Source of the DNA: Teratosphaeria epicoccoides | Lineage: Eukaryota; Ascomycota; Dothideomycetes; Mycosphaerellales; Teratosphaeriaceae | DNA: 64,000 bases | Direction of reading: 5' to 3' | Assembly: GCA_021401465.1 (NCBI GenBank) | Contig: JADDMT010000105.1 | Location: forward strand, 37,979 to 101,978 | Shown: piece after piece, positions 32,957 to 44,371 of the stretch | Layout: every line of letters starts with the position of its first letter | How positions within the stretch are numbered: position 1 is the first letter of the stretch | Made by a program: the position numbers and the translations under genes | Notes under the pieces: model-generated | Told to the model about the DNA's origin: nothing | Databases searched by the model: none | The model's input: the letters and a program-made list of their open reading frames with translations, nothing else

Positions 32957-34759
32957 ATGGGCTGGCGACGATGGTTCTTCGGCTTCTGCATCGTAGCGCT
33001 CGTCTACATCATCATTAGCGGGCTTGGGCTAAGGATTGATGGCGACAGCACTCCCTTGGAGACGCTGGAAAACGCGGAATGGGTCAATACGAGCAAGTAT
33101 TGGATAGATCGTCAGCTATGTCGGTGGCTTGGTCTATGTGGTGTTATGCATCTCAACAGTCGTGGTTGGACATGGACAAATACCAAAGATGACGTGCCGG
33201 TCAAGCTGCCGCATTTCAGCAACTTCTGGCTATCCGGCGACGAGGACCCAGACAGCTGGTCGGACGAGGAGAGACAGTTGCGCAATATCCCTCAGTATGT
33301 GCTGGATCACGCGCCCTATGTACATCTATTCTCGCGCGAGGAATTCTGGCCTAGTGATGTTGCCGAGCATCTGATACACATATCACCGACCCTCAACTAC
33401 TCCATCGTTGTTGACATGGAGAACGACAGAAATCTGTCGAACCTACACGAGCTTGACGGATTAGGAGAAGGCAGACACGGCAGGTTCGTATATCTGCAGA
33501 GTGATGACAATGTCGAGGAGTGGCCGAACTGGCTCACAAGCAGGCACAATATCCCAGTAGTGCCAGACTCACAAAACCATGCGCACCTGGAGGATCCATG
33601 GCCTGAACTGGAAGAAACGGAATTTCCGAATCAAGCATGGGTCGCGGAGCATGTGTTGCAAGAAGACTCGGAAGAAGTGCCACTCAGTGCTCAACAAATG
33701 CCGTGGTGGCCGCCCACCAATCTTTTACCTTCTCAGGACGGCCGTTGTGGCGGTACTAGTGGCTACACTTGCAAGCGCAGCAAGTTTGGTTCCTGTTGCT
33801 CCATGCATGGTTGGTGCGGCAAGACTGAAGAATATTGCGGCGGGTACTGCGACCCGTTGCACGGAACTTGTTTCGACCCTCTGCACCCTCCGCCAGGCCC
33901 TAAGCCCGACCTGAGGAGGCACAAGCGCGACTTCTCAGCACCGTATGAGGCGCGCAAATCTAATCTTGGTCGGTCCAATGCTCCGGCGATTTTGATTGTC
34001 TCTGACAAAGGGAATGGAATCATCGATGCTTTCTGGTTCTTCTTCTACTCTTTCAACCTCGGCCAGAAGGTGTTCAATATCCGCTTCGGCAACCACGTGG
34101 GTGATTGGGAGCATACGATGATCCGCTTCAAAGATGGAAAGCCTCAGAGCGTGTTCCTGTCCGAGCACGACTTTGGTGATGCATACTCATGGCACGCCAT
34201 CGAGAAATACCTCCCAAATCCAGATGGCAGCGAAACAATGCTTGGCACATGGAGCAATCGTACAGCGGTCAAAGCAGCCAAGCGACCGGTCGTCTACTCT
34301 GCAATTGGCTCGCACGCCATGTATGCAACACCAGGTCTACATCCCTACGTCCTGCCGTTTGGTCTCCTACACGATCAGACCGACCGAGGGCCGATCTGGG
34401 ACCCCACACTCAACGTTCAGTCGTACACGTACGAGAAGGAGAACAAAACATTGCGTTCTTCGGTCATGAACCCGCACTCGCCGACCAGTTGGCTCGACTA
34501 CGCAGGGCACTGGGGCGACAAGTACTACCCGCTTTCCGACCCACGTCAGTACCGGTTCGCGGGCCAATATCACTACGTCAACGGGCCCACCGGTCCCAAA
34601 TTCAAGCGACTAGGTCGCGAGCAGATATGTCAGGGTCACGGTACCTGCAATATTCGCAAATGGCTCGGCGGCGATCACGAGATCAGAGAACTGCCGCTAG
34701 AGGAAGGCGAGGAGGATGGCGGACTGCCAGGTGGCAACTCCACGGATGACAAGCCGTGA
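32957..34759 (+). CDS. Vps62-family protein with inserted hevein-type chitin-binding domain
   Basis: 600 aa, single exon. An N-terminal signal anchor (about 6-25, WFFGFCIVALVYIIISGLG) sends the rest into the secretory lumen or vacuole. Residues 261-305 form a complete chitin-binding type 1 (hevein) module with eight cysteines at 264, 272, 280, 281, 287, 294, 298 and 305, including CCSMHGWCGKTEEYCG. From about 335 the Vps62 domain follows, with APAILIVSDKG, DAFWFFFYSFNLGQ, GNHVGDWEHTMIRF, YSAIGSHAMYA, HDQTDRGPIWDPTLN and WLDYAGHWGDKYYPLSDPRQ. Yeast Vps62/Tda6 are linked to vacuolar sorting and lack this hevein insert as far as I recall. The conserved His and Asp residues suggest a hydrolase-like or sugar-binding pocket, but that is inference. 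A cell-wall or vacuolar role is plausible. Confidence 0.9.
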   Translation: MGWRRWFFGFCIVALVYIIISGLGLRIDGDSTPLETLENAEWVNTSKYWIDRQLCRWLGLCGVMHLNSRGWTWTNTKDDVPVKLPHFSNFWLSGDEDPDSWSDEERQLRNIPQYVLDHAPYVHLFSREEFWPSDVAEHLIHISPTLNYSIVVDMENDRNLSNLHELDGLGEGRHGRFVYLQSDDNVEEWPNWLTSRHNIPVVPDSQNHAHLEDPWPELEETEFPNQAWVAEHVLQEDSEEVPLSAQQMPWWPPTNLLPSQDGRCGGTSGYTCKRSKFGSCCSMHGWCGKTEEYCGGYCDPLHGTCFDPLHPPPGPKPDLRRHKRDFSAPYEARKSNLGRSNAPAILIVSDKGNGIIDAFWFFFYSFNLGQKVFNIRFGNHVGDWEHTMIRFKDGKPQSVFLSEHDFGDAYSWHAIEKYLPNPDGSETMLGTWSNRTAVKAAKRPVVYSAIGSHAMYATPGLHPYVLPFGLLHDQTDRGPIWDPTLNVQSYTYEKENKTLRSSVMNPHSPTSWLDYAGHWGDKYYPLSDPRQYRFAGQYHYVNGPTGPKFKRLGREQICQGHGTCNIRKWLGGDHEIRELPLEEGEEDGGLPGGNSTDDKP

Positions 34760-35403
34760 GAGTGATATCAGGGGTGGAGTTTTTTCATTTGCCTCTAATG
34801 CCTTGATGTCTTAATTGACTTGATGATACCCTATCGGCCTGATAGCGATGAATTTGCATACGGGACACTTATGATAGAGTAACTCTGCTCTGCGGAGATT
34901 AACACGCTTTGCGGGTCCATCAGAACATTTCACTCTGAAGAGAAGTCTAGACACGTAATGAGGCTCGCGTGGTGTATTTTTGGTGCGGGTTCTGGAAGAG
35001 GTCTCTCGCCCCTGATCCAGGGTCAGAACTACCCCAGTCGGACACGTGCGGCGTAGGGCTAAACTCTGGCGTGCTCCACAATCCTAATCTCGGATGGTAT
35101 CTAGGCGTGAACCATTGCTTCACTCTGCCCCTTCCTTGGCCTTGAACTTGTGCCTTGCTTTGACATTGGCAGTGACGCATTTCGGCTCGAGATACGTACG
35201 ACAGCACACAGTTCTGATCGAGTCAGCCATTGCAGCATCATACAACGAGCGATCCGCTCGAGCAGCACTGGAGAGGGTATACACAAGACCACGCCACGCG
35301 CCGAGAAAGGATCCAGCACCTGGACAACTTGGCTCATCTCCAGTCTGCATCCCGCGAGCTTCCAGACCAACCACAACTGCACCTCTCGATCAAACCCCCA
35401 AAG
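34760..35403. other. Intergenic, no gene seen
   Basis: 3' flank of the Vps62-like gene and leader of the small gene at 35404. Overlapping minus-strand frames (up to 236 codons at 35101-35811) are antisense to it and lack domains. Confidence 0.4.
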
Positions 35404-35655
35404 ATGGGTCTCATGGACGCGCTGCGAGCAAAATACGAGCTCTATCGACTGGAGCAGCGCTACACGAAACGGGAAAAGCGCACGACATTCACTTCCGGCG
35501 CACAGTACGTTGACGGGGAATACGTGTACAGTCCTGCGGCCTTCAGTGCGAAGAGCGGATGCTCCGCAACAAGCAAGGGCCGCATGTCTGTGGATCATGT
35601 GAAGGAGTTGTCTCCAAGCGGCACAGGGAGCAAACGACAGTCGAAAGTCCGGTAG
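35404..35655 (+). CDS. Small protein, 83 aa, function unknown
   Basis: ATG 35404 follows a purine-rich CCAAAG context. The first 45 residues (MGLMDALRAKYELYRLEQRY, then TKREKRTTF and GAQYVDGEYVY) look ordered: an amphipathic helix with a basic face followed by a short beta-like segment. The remainder is Ser/Lys-rich. I have the impression of similar short proteins in other ascomycetes but cannot confirm it. The frame is open upstream to 35230, but the codon pattern favours 35404. No intron is needed. Confidence 0.5.
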   Translation: MGLMDALRAKYELYRLEQRYTKREKRTTFTSGAQYVDGEYVYSPAAFSAKSGCSATSKGRMSVDHVKELSPSGTGSKRQSKVR

Positions 35656-36392
35656 GCAGCGGTCTTGGGATCTGCGATTGCTCCGAACGTTGCGATACGG
35701 GATGGGTGCTGGTGGAGAGTCTGCTGTCTGCTGGAGGCCACGAGGGCGCCGTGGACAACCTTCTGGGCGCGCGCCTGTGCTAATGGTAGCCGGGAGTGTT
35801 GAGCAATGCATTCGGTCACTCAGTGTCTATGAGCTGCCGGCCACAGCTTGCGGACTGCTGGTCGCCCCATCAGCCGAGATGCCAAAGGACCTGTGGATGG
35901 TCCAGAAGCCTTTCCTTTGCGCGTCTGTACGTCTCCGGTTTTGGGAGGCCACTGTGGGAGCTGGGCAGGTTCTGGATATGTGAGCGATTGTTGGTTCCAT
36001 GAAAATGCGTTCAAGCGAAATCGGAATGCCGCGATGGTGCTATGAAAGTCATTGTTGTATAGACGAGGCTCCACTCTACGAGCAGGAGTTGATATAGCTC
36101 CGTTCATCTCGATTGTCATTAGCAGGCCAACGAGATGGCTTCTGTTGGTGCCACAAATGATGAACAGGATACCTCTACGCTGCGTGTCTGGTAGGCTGTA
36201 AGACTGAAATGGCGGCACAGGGATGCACTCATCCTCCAGTGTACGCTGCTCGAAGCTGTGTTTTACATACTGTACAGGCCGCCCGTTAAAATCGCAAGGC
36301 ACCTATACCACCAGTATGTACAAATGCAATTTTCACTCGCTCACAAATGAGCGAAACTTGTCATCATTGCACCTCTGCCGTAAGATGCTAGG
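35656..36392. other. Intergenic, no gene seen
   Basis: Convergent 3' flanks of the small gene and NDUFS8. A 160-codon minus-strand frame (35820-36302) shows no motif. Confidence 0.4.
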
Positions 36393-37119
36393 TTATCTGT
36401 ACGGAGCATCGGCCCTCGCCACAGCAGCCAGCTCAGGCTCCCACTTGTCTCCATTGCTTAGCAACTTCTCCTTATTGTAGAGCAGCTCCTCCCTCGTTTC
36501 CGTCGCATATTCCGCATTCGGGCTCTCCACAATCGCATCTACAGGACAGCTCTCCTGGCAGAAACCGCAGTAGATACACTTGGTCATGTCGAGATCGTAG
36601 CGAGTGGTGCGTCGAGAACCGTCCTCCCGCTCCTCGGCCTCAATGGTGATGGCTTGAGCAGGGCAGATGGCTTCGCAGAGTTTGCAGGCGATGCAGCGCT
36701 CTTCACCGGTGGGGTAGCGGCGGAGGGCGTGCTCGCCACGGAAGCGAGGGGAGATGGGACCCTTTTCGAAGGGATAGTAGATTGTGTAGCTTCACAGCTT
36801 GCATCAGCAGCTGTCCGGGCCGTTCGTGGAGGTCGATTTGTACTCACGGTGGCCGGAAGAACTGCTCGAGCACGACGTACATGCCGCGCATCATCTCCGT
36901 CAACAGGAAATAATTGCCCGCCTGATCCCACACGCTCTCCTTCTTCTCATACTTGGGCAATCGAAAGCCGCTTGGCGGGGCGCCCTCGGTCGTCGCTCGT
37001 CGCTGCGTGGATGTGCTGAAGGCGTGTTGGGCGGCGAAGGAGGATCGGGCGGCGCTGGCGAGAGGGGAGGTGGTGGGCCGTAACCGCGCGAGGGCGTTCA
37101 ATGCGCGTGGTGAGGACAT
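36393..37119 (-). CDS. NDUFS8: NADH:ubiquinone oxidoreductase 23 kDa subunit (complex I, TYKY)
   Basis: Q-module subunit holding the tetranuclear clusters N6a and N6b that pass electrons toward ubiquinone. Exons 37119-36848 and 36789-36393 join in phase across a 58-nt intron (GTGAGT donor, AAG acceptor) to 222 aa, the family length. The first 35 residues are an Arg/Ser/Ala mitochondrial presequence. The two ferredoxin motifs are CIACKLCEAICP and CIYCGFCQESCP, each with four cysteines. They are surrounded by the family blocks FRGEHALRRYPTGEERC, YDLDMTKC and VDAIVESPN. All eight ligands are present. The start at 37119 is preferred over the in-frame upstream codons because it begins the presequence. 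It is divergent from the nucleotidyltransferase gene by only 246 bp. Confidence 0.97.
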
Positions 37120-37365
37120 GGCGGTGAGTCGGGGCGGGGCGGGGGGAAGGAGGGGTTGTAGAGAGGAGAGATGGTCGTCGATGTGCCTCAGTTCAACTTC
37201 GAGATGTTTGCCACGGCCCACGATCCCTCGTCCAATCGTCGTCGAGCAAAGGGAAAGCACGGACGAGCGGCGGCCTGTGCGGGAGTTGCCGGCAAGAGCT
37301 CTCGAGTGCGGCTTCATTGAAAGGAAAACGAGCTTTTAGTGTACAGCAGTCGCGTGCCTGCTTAA

Positions 37366-39423
37366 TTGGGTAGTCAGCCATCGATGCACAGCCCTCGCAA
37401 TGCCCTGAGGCATTCATGTACAGCTCACAATGCATACAATCTCAGTGGCGCTCTTGCCAGGACGTTCTGCGCTGGTTGGAGCAGGCGGCAGGAGGCACTG
37501 CAACCGAAATCCATTGAAAAGACCTCTTCTGGCCCCTTTTCGAGTCTGGAGAGTCTGAGCGACCAATTCGGATCAGGGGTACAGAACCGCGAGCCTCAGG
37601 AGCAGACCAGTGGATCTCGCGACGACCAGCCGGACTCACAGCGTGATGCAGCGCCTGAGGCAGCCAAAGAAACAGAACGCGACGTCGTTCGAAAAGGGCA
37701 AGATGAAGAGCGCAAGCTTTTCATGGAGGCGCGAGAAGAGTACAAGGCCATCAAGCGAGAATTGAGAGAGTGTGCTCCTACGACCAGCAGCAGGAACAAG
37801 CGAGCCGATGAGAAGGGAATGCGCTATTCTCCGCCGACACCAATCTCAGCAGCTGTTCTGAGGACAGAAGACATCTTGAGGAAGGCAAAAAGCAGCTCTC
37901 GGTACCAAGACCCTGACGACTTCTGGTTCGACCGTGCAGAAGAACAAGTCCGGCGCATGGCTGTTAATCCTGACCATCGCATCCTCATGCAATGGCTCGG
38001 CGACCGTGTCAACCGTCTGTTCCGCGAGGATCAGGTCAAGAAGATGAGTCCAAAGGCCTTGTCGAGGTGGCGCAAGCTGTTCGATTACACGCCAAGGCCG
38101 TTTCGCCCATGTCGCCCAGCAGACCAGCGACCAGAGCTGGTACGGAAAACGGGAACCCATGCCCCATGCCCATGGGGGGTACCACGTGAAATGAAGCTGA
38201 GCAGCATGGAGCACCTCGAGGTCGAGATCGCACGATTTGGCGCATACATGGAAGCGACGCCTGCAGAGAAGCAGGCAAGAGCTCGGGTCACAAAAGACAT
38301 ACGCAATCTTGTCGAATCCTTCCTGCGGCAGCCGCGCACACTGACCAGATCCATGAAGCAAAGAATCCGCACAGATCTATTTGGATCTGAAACAACAGGG
38401 TTGGCAATTGCGATTTCTGATCTTGACATCCGGGTTTATTATGAACGAGACGACCCGGACAATTACCGTTTACCTATTCACGGTGCTATGCGAAAGCTTT
38501 GCCGGGCTATAGATGGGAATAACGATTACATGCTTGCGGTCTATCGGCACGGTAAGTTCGAGATCATCAGCTGTCAGCACAAAGCTTCTGGAATCGACAT
38601 CCAGATCGTATGTTCGCCAGATACGACTACATCGCGCGGGTGGATTCGCTACTACCTCGAGAAACTGCCGCACTTGCGCAATCTCTTCTTCGTGATCAAG
38701 ACTGCCCTCACTATGCGCGGCCTCCTCGACGTCTTCAACGGCGGCATCGGATCCTACGGCCTATTCTGGATGATCGTCGCCGCTGTTGAGCGTCGATCCA
38801 AGAACCCACCCGTCACCTCCGCCGAGCAGCTAAGGCATTTTCTCGACTTCTACTCCACCTTCGACTTCACCAGACGCGGCTTAACCATTTCACCCACTCC
38901 CAAAACCTTTCTCAAACACGAGTTCGCCAGCCAGCAAATTATGAGCCAGGGCCCTCGCTCACCTGTCCAATCCTATATTCGCGCCGCTCGTGGCCGAGGC
39001 GATCTGGTGCGAGCAGGGCAGTGGAGTATTGGCCAGACTCGACCCATGCAACCATATCTGTTCTGTCTGCAGGACCCGGCGGATCCTGTCAATGACCTGG
39101 GCCGGAAGACTAATGCCATCAGGCATCTGCAGGCGAGCCTCCAGCAAATGAGGGATTACTTGAACGGCAGGATGGACTGGATTGAGAGTGGGAAGCAACT
39201 GCCGAATCAGCCCGGGCAGAGTCTACTGGCGCCCTTAGTGGGGCCATGTCACGAGGTGTGGGACGAGAGGAGGAGCAAGGTGGAGGAGTATGCCGTGGGT
39301 GAAGGAGAGAGCGATGACGTGGAAGAGGTCGATGATGCTGATCAAGCTGGCGTCTGGGTGGACGACAGGGTTGAGAACGTAGCGCGAGATGGTGAAGCGG
39401 CGGCGGCCAAAGACAGCGTTTGA
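37366..39423 (+). CDS. Trf4-type non-canonical poly(A) polymerase / nucleotidyltransferase
   Basis: 685 aa, single exon. The nucleotidyltransferase core begins at FGSETTGLAIAISDLDIRV: Gly-Ser at 340-341 and the metal-binding Asp352 and Asp354, with the third acid likely Asp411 in SGIDIQIV. The PAP-associated region follows, with IKTALTMRGLLDVFNGGIGSYGLFWMIVA and QDPADPVNDLGRKT, where the DP..NDLGR motif is typical of the Trf4/Cid1 group. The N-terminal 50 residues are rich in Arg, Ser and Ala with few acids and could be a mitochondrial presequence, especially from Met at 37384. The central region (60-190) is charged and helical. Poly(A) or oligo(U) addition cannot be told apart from sequence. 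It might instead be a homologue of Cid-like uridylyltransferases. Confidence 0.85.
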   Translation: MGSQPSMHSPRNALRHSCTAHNAYNLSGALARTFCAGWSRRQEALQPKSIEKTSSGPFSSLESLSDQFGSGVQNREPQEQTSGSRDDQPDSQRDAAPEAAKETERDVVRKGQDEERKLFMEAREEYKAIKRELRECAPTTSSRNKRADEKGMRYSPPTPISAAVLRTEDILRKAKSSSRYQDPDDFWFDRAEEQVRRMAVNPDHRILMQWLGDRVNRLFREDQVKKMSPKALSRWRKLFDYTPRPFRPCRPADQRPELVRKTGTHAPCPWGVPREMKLSSMEHLEVEIARFGAYMEATPAEKQARARVTKDIRNLVESFLRQPRTLTRSMKQRIRTDLFGSETTGLAIAISDLDIRVYYERDDPDNYRLPIHGAMRKLCRAIDGNNDYMLAVYRHGKFEIISCQHKASGIDIQIVCSPDTTTSRGWIRYYLEKLPHLRNLFFVIKTALTMRGLLDVFNGGIGSYGLFWMIVAAVERRSKNPPVTSAEQLRHFLDFYSTFDFTRRGLTISPTPKTFLKHEFASQQIMSQGPRSPVQSYIRAARGRGDLVRAGQWSIGQTRPMQPYLFCLQDPADPVNDLGRKTNAIRHLQASLQQMRDYLNGRMDWIESGKQLPNQPGQSLLAPLVGPCHEVWDERRSKVEEYAVGEGESDDVEEVDDADQAGVWVDDRVENVARDGEAAAAKDSV

Positions 39424-39935
39424 ACCGCCACTTGTCTGGCTCGTTGTAGTGCGCTCCCAGTAAACGTGGCCAACGGTTGAGTTTTGGATACATGTACGTT
39501 TCATTGAACATTTGGCGTTGAGTAATCCCACTCATCGCGAATGCTGTACGATGGGTCTAACAGGGCATTTCTATCTGATCGGTTCCCGCGTCATTTGCCT
39601 CCCAGAACTCCCGAGCTGCGATTCCCCCAGCTCAAATGCATCCCGTGCAGAGTACTCCTCCCGCCATGCACATGTTGCTGCAAACAACGCCTCCCCTTCT
39701 ATACTCACGAACGCACCCTGCGCCTAATCCTCAACGGTACCATCCCCATCAACTCGCCATCCATCTCCTCCATCTCCTTCCCCTTCCCTCCCATCTGCCG
39801 CAGCTGCATAATCTTCTCAGCCAACAAGTGCGACCTCGTGCCCGGATCAGCGCCCGGAACGCGGTCTTTCACGCCAAATTGCGCCCACGCTCCAATCTGC
39901 CACTGGAAGAGGCTGGCCTCCAAGACGAAGAAGTC
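39424..39935. other. Convergent 3' flanks
   Basis: 512 bp between the nucleotidyltransferase and TPS2 stop codons. The plus-strand frame 39541-40182 is antisense to the TPS2 last exon and is rejected. Confidence 0.45.
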
Positions 39936-42869
39936 CTACAACCTCGCCTCAGGAATAGCGCCTTCGGCCACAACGACGGCGGCCACGTTGCCGCCATCGG
40001 CGCTTCCGTTCAGGAGCGCGATGGTGGAAATTACGTCGGCGGGCTCGAGGAGGTGCCATTGGGCCAGCGTTTGCTTGGAGCTGGCGCCGACGGCGACGGC
40101 GAAGACGTGGTCGCGTGGGATTGGGCAAGAGTTGAGGGAGCGGAACATGTCTATAATCTGGGTCAGTAAAGCCGTCGAATAAACTCGAGATGATTGAATT
40201 TAAATTTCACCCTCATCAGTAAAGTCGTCTCCAGCGCAGAGGACGAACTCCGGAGCCTTGTCTCCGTAGTTCCTGACAAGCGTCCTAGCGATCTCACCCT
40301 TGTTGACGAATCGTGGTCTGACTTCGAGGTTGGCTTTGCCCGTCATTACCTCGACATCAAAATCCTTGGCCACAGTCTGTTCAAGTTCCTTTTGACACTC
40401 CCTAGCCATGTGGGCACCGTAGTCAGGATCGCTCCGTCTGTAATGCCATGTCAAAGCGATCTTCTTTCTTTCGATGAAGGCACCCTGAGTCTTCTCCGCG
40501 TAGTGCTGGAATACCTCCATGACCCTCTTTTGCCAACTCATATCCATCGTCTCTGTCAGATTCATCCAGTCGCGGCTGTTCGGCTGGCGGATGAAGGAGC
40601 CGTGTTCAGCGGATAGACCGAGTTCAGGAATGTGGCCCATCCATTCATCAAGGAAGGCTTGGTCACGACCAGAAATAATCCAGACGTTGTTTGCGGCGTC
40701 AGAAGCCAAGGCCTTGAGGTTACGAAGGACTCGATCTGACGGAATGGCGGATTGAGGGTCCTTGACAATCGGGGTGAGCGTGCCGTCGTAATCAAACATG
40801 AAGAGGCGACGCTTTGCATTGCGGTATTGAGCCAGCAGCTTTGCGCGATCGAGGGCCGGCGTGGCGATTGATTGATCAAAAGAATCTAGGTTGGACAGCA
40901 GGCGTTTGAGGTAGTTGCTTGTCCATGCCTGGATGGTGTTCTTGGTCACACACTTGTACAGCTGGCGGTGCGCAGACTCTTTCTGCTCCGGCGTCATGCT
41001 CAACGCGATATCGATCGCGTCCGCCACACCGCTGAGATCCCATGGATTGATATGAAGGGCGTCACCGAGACTACCGGCAGTGCCTGAGAACTCCGAAATG
41101 ATAAGTGGGCCATGATTGTCACGCTGAGCTACCACGTATTCGAGTGCGGTGGTGTTCATGCCATCACGTACGCTTGTGATCAACCCTAGATCAGCAATGC
41201 GCAGGAGAGCAAAGTACTCTTCCCTCGAAAGGTACTGCGGGTAATGCTGTACTGGGGTGTAGCTGAGCGAGCCAAAGCTGCCGTTAATTCTGGCCACCAT
41301 GTCTGAGACCTTGTTGGCAGTCTTCGAGCCCTTGTCTTCCCGGTCCTCGATGCTAGTGGGACTGGTGACTTGGATGAGCACCACCTTGTCATGCCACTCA
41401 GGATGGCGTTCCAGAAAGATTTCGTAGGCTTGAAGCTTCTGCGCAACACCGCGGACCGAGTCCAGACGGTCGCGACCAACGATGATCTTCTTGCCGGCGT
41501 ACAGCTCACGCAGAGCTGCAATCTTCTCCTCAACTGATGGAGACTCAAACGCAGCTTGTAGTGCAGCGCCCACGTTGATGCCGATTGGAAATACGTCGAC
41601 CGCCACATGGGCACCATAGGCATCAACTCCAGCGGGCGAGGAGTCGAAGCCTAGAATCCGGGTGCAGCACGAAGCAAAGTGACGCGAATAGCTGTATGCC
41701 TGGAAGCCGATCATGTTAGCACCAAGGACACCCTCAAGCACCTCCTTTCTGCGCGTCAGACAGCGGTAGTACTCGCTGCTAGGAAACGGGACATGCAGGA
41801 AGAAGCCGACATAAATGGTTGCGATCCGTTGTCTCAGCAGACTAGGGAGGAGCAGCAAGTGATAGTCGTGGACTAGGACAATGTCGCCAGGCTTGTAGAT
41901 GCTCATGATGGTATCAGCGAAAGCTGTGTTCATGCGATAGTAGTTAGCCCAGGCTTTTCGGAGAGCTCGACCGTCGGCTGGCTCATTCATCTTGTAGTGG
42001 AACAGGGTGAACAGCTCGTGTTCGCCGTAGCGTCTCCATTGCTTCTGGTCTCTGATGACCAACACATCTTGGTCAGCGACTTCATCTGCTAGCCACACGG
42101 GAGCCACACGACCGCCGTGGTCGCGCTCCAGTTGCTTCTCGAGGCGTTTGCGGTCATCAGTAGATATACGGATTTCAGTCTGCTCGCTGGTCGGTTCTGG
42201 TGGCTTCTGTCCTCCGACCGGAATCGGCGCGGACTCTCTGTTCAGTGGAGTTGCATGAAGAGAGGAGTTGTTCTGGTGGCCCACGCTCGGGTTGGCAGCT
42301 GTTCGCTCGATCTCGCCGGTCCATCCGACGAGAGTATGGTTCCAAGGCGATGCCGATGATGCCAGATATGAGAAGGAGTCGAAGAGTGCTGATGTGCCTC
42401 TCCGAGGCAACAGTTCCCAATCTGCGCCAGGAGCGTAATTGATCTTGTAAGGCACGCAAAATGTGGCGCTGATAACGTGGCCGCTGAGATTTAACTCGGG
42501 ATGTGCGGCACGAGGGTCGATGTCTGCAACTTCTGGCATCTGGTGGCGTTGCCCAGTGGCACCGAGGCGACGCAAGAGCTCTTCGCCTGATGCACCGGTC
42601 GCCGCTTCGGTTGGAGCACTTGGCGGCTTGCCTTGAGGCGCCTCTGCTGGCCTGACGACGTTAGCGTTCCACATTGGACCTTCGGTCCCAGCGCTCGGCA
42701 CCGGTGCGTCCTTCTCATCCTGATGTCGGCCGAATTGTGAAGCGAAAGGGTCGTTGTACGTCGCGTCTGAGATCCCCGGTGTCACGGGAATGTTGACATT
42801 GCCGGGTTGTAGTGCTGGATTCAAAGTGACCTGTCTTGCCGGACCCTGAGGCCTCTCGCCGCTCGACAT
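39936..42869 (-). CDS. TPS2: Trehalose-6-phosphate phosphatase (TPS2/OrlA)
   Basis: Dephosphorylates trehalose 6-phosphate in the cytosolic trehalose synthase complex, important for heat and osmotic stress. The main exon (to 40211) joins in phase over a 60-nt intron (GTGAAA donor, TAG acceptor) to 40150-39936. This completes DDFTDEDMFRSLN and adds VFAVAVGASSKQTLAQWHLLEP, the family C-terminus. Domain order is a Pro-rich N-terminus, a GT20 synthase-like domain (VGWTGEIE, HDYHLLLLPSLLR, SVRDGMNTTALEYV) and a HAD phosphatase with the catalytic DYDGT. The start is uncertain. ATG 42869 is the first in-frame ATG of the long exon. Alternatively, ATG 43060 plus a 41-nt intron (43044-43004) stays in frame and adds 64 residues. 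Either way the catalytic regions are complete. Confidence 0.93.
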
Positions 42870-44371
42870 CTCCTCTGGGCTGTGCAATGCGGATTCAGTG
42901 TTAGCCTTTGCAGACTGCACATGTGGTGGTGAAGGCGATTCAGACTCGATCCGCAGCGGGGGGCTTCGGCATGCGAATGACTGGTCTGCAGAGGTCGCTT
43001 GGCCTGCGCAAGACTCAAATTGACTTTACCTTTCTGCCGATTACCTTGTGTTTGAATCATTCGCGGCAGCTCCCCTTGTCACCTTCGTAACACCTTCTAG
43101 CGCAGCAGTGAGCAGTGCAGAGCAGCAAGCGCAACCAACACAATCAAGGAGCAAAAAAATTGAGTCATTTGACGACCGTGAATTGAAGCCACAGGTGTGA
43201 CAATAGAGTGAGATCATTCTAGGCCTGCCTCCGCAGGTAGTTGAGCTTGGGACCCTGCCGAAACGTGCGCCGGCGGCGGCTGGCTTGGTCGCATTACCAC
43301 TTTCATATCAAAACACATTTCCTGTGTAGGGACGATCAAGCACGGCAGGTCATCGATTGAATGAAGAGAAACGCCACGCCTTGCCCACGAACAGCAAGTT
43401 CAGTGCTTGGATGCCTATCGACCTTGATAGATCTTGACAACATCAAGAGCATTTCAAGGCGCCGCGAAGCGACTTGGAATTGGTTTCGGAGTTTCCTCTT
43501 CCCAGGATTAGGGTATCACCCTGCCAATGATCCACTCTACCTCTTCTCGCCATCGACGTTGCTATTAGTGCTCACTCTGATCAAGTAAGCACCCGAGGTC
43601 GCATGAGGCGGCTGGAGAGTAACATTCGAAGGCTCACATCGAATGCCTTTCCACGACTCCCGCCCACGACCCGAGGTCAATGGCTCACGCTCGATTCAGA
43701 CTTGGGACGCCCGCCAGTCTCGATTGATGTGCTCATGAGACGGGGTCGTAGTCAAAGCGCAGCAATGTCGCCACACTCGAGATGCAATCTCTGGGTTCAC
43801 CACTGTGCAAGCAGAACATGCTCCTGGTAAGATCGCTGGATGCTACGCTAGCCACGCATGTCAGGGAAGCAGTGCAGCACTTTTGATCGCTCAAGACGCA
43901 CTTACCTTGCTTGTCCTGCTGCACTCCATCACTTCACCAGTGTTCTCAGATTGGATGTCACCTCCATCCGCCAGTGCGAGTGTTGTATATTATACTTCCA
44001 TCTTTTGGATCTTTGGGAATGCTCTAAAGGACGATACGATGCCCATCCTCGTCGCAGACTTGATTGTGCTCGATCCATCCAATTAATCGACTATGTCTTC
44101 CTCTGTTTCATTGTACAATCTGATGTCCATTCAACATGGCTGTGGCGGTGGGAATATCTTCGTCTACGTCCTCTCCGTTGGTCGCCAATGTCAAACCTAA
44201 CCCAACCCCACTAACGCGTGCCCCTCATGCGGTGGCAGGAGCGTCCAGAATTTCATCACTCGCACGGGTCCCGCCTTGGATTTTGTTTCTACCAAATTGC
44301 TTGACTTTTCGACCAATTCTTCCTGGTCCAACCACCAGCCACCAAGGCAGCCATCGCATCAGTCCGTCACA
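42870..44371. promoter_or_regulatory. Divergent promoter between TPS2 and the Cdb4/Ebp1 gene
   Basis: 1.5 kb with no supported gene besides the possible extra TPS2 exon at 43060-43003. A CCCCT (stress-response-element core) occurs near 43073, close to the TPS2 start. That fits stress control of trehalose genes, but a single pentamer is weak evidence. Confidence 0.4.

Noticed and set aside
35101..35811. 236-codon minus-strand frame
   Set aside because: It lies antisense to the small gene at 35404, has odd composition and no motif.
39541..40182. 213-codon plus-strand frame
   Set aside because: It is antisense to the TPS2 last exon, which carries family sequence on the minus strand.
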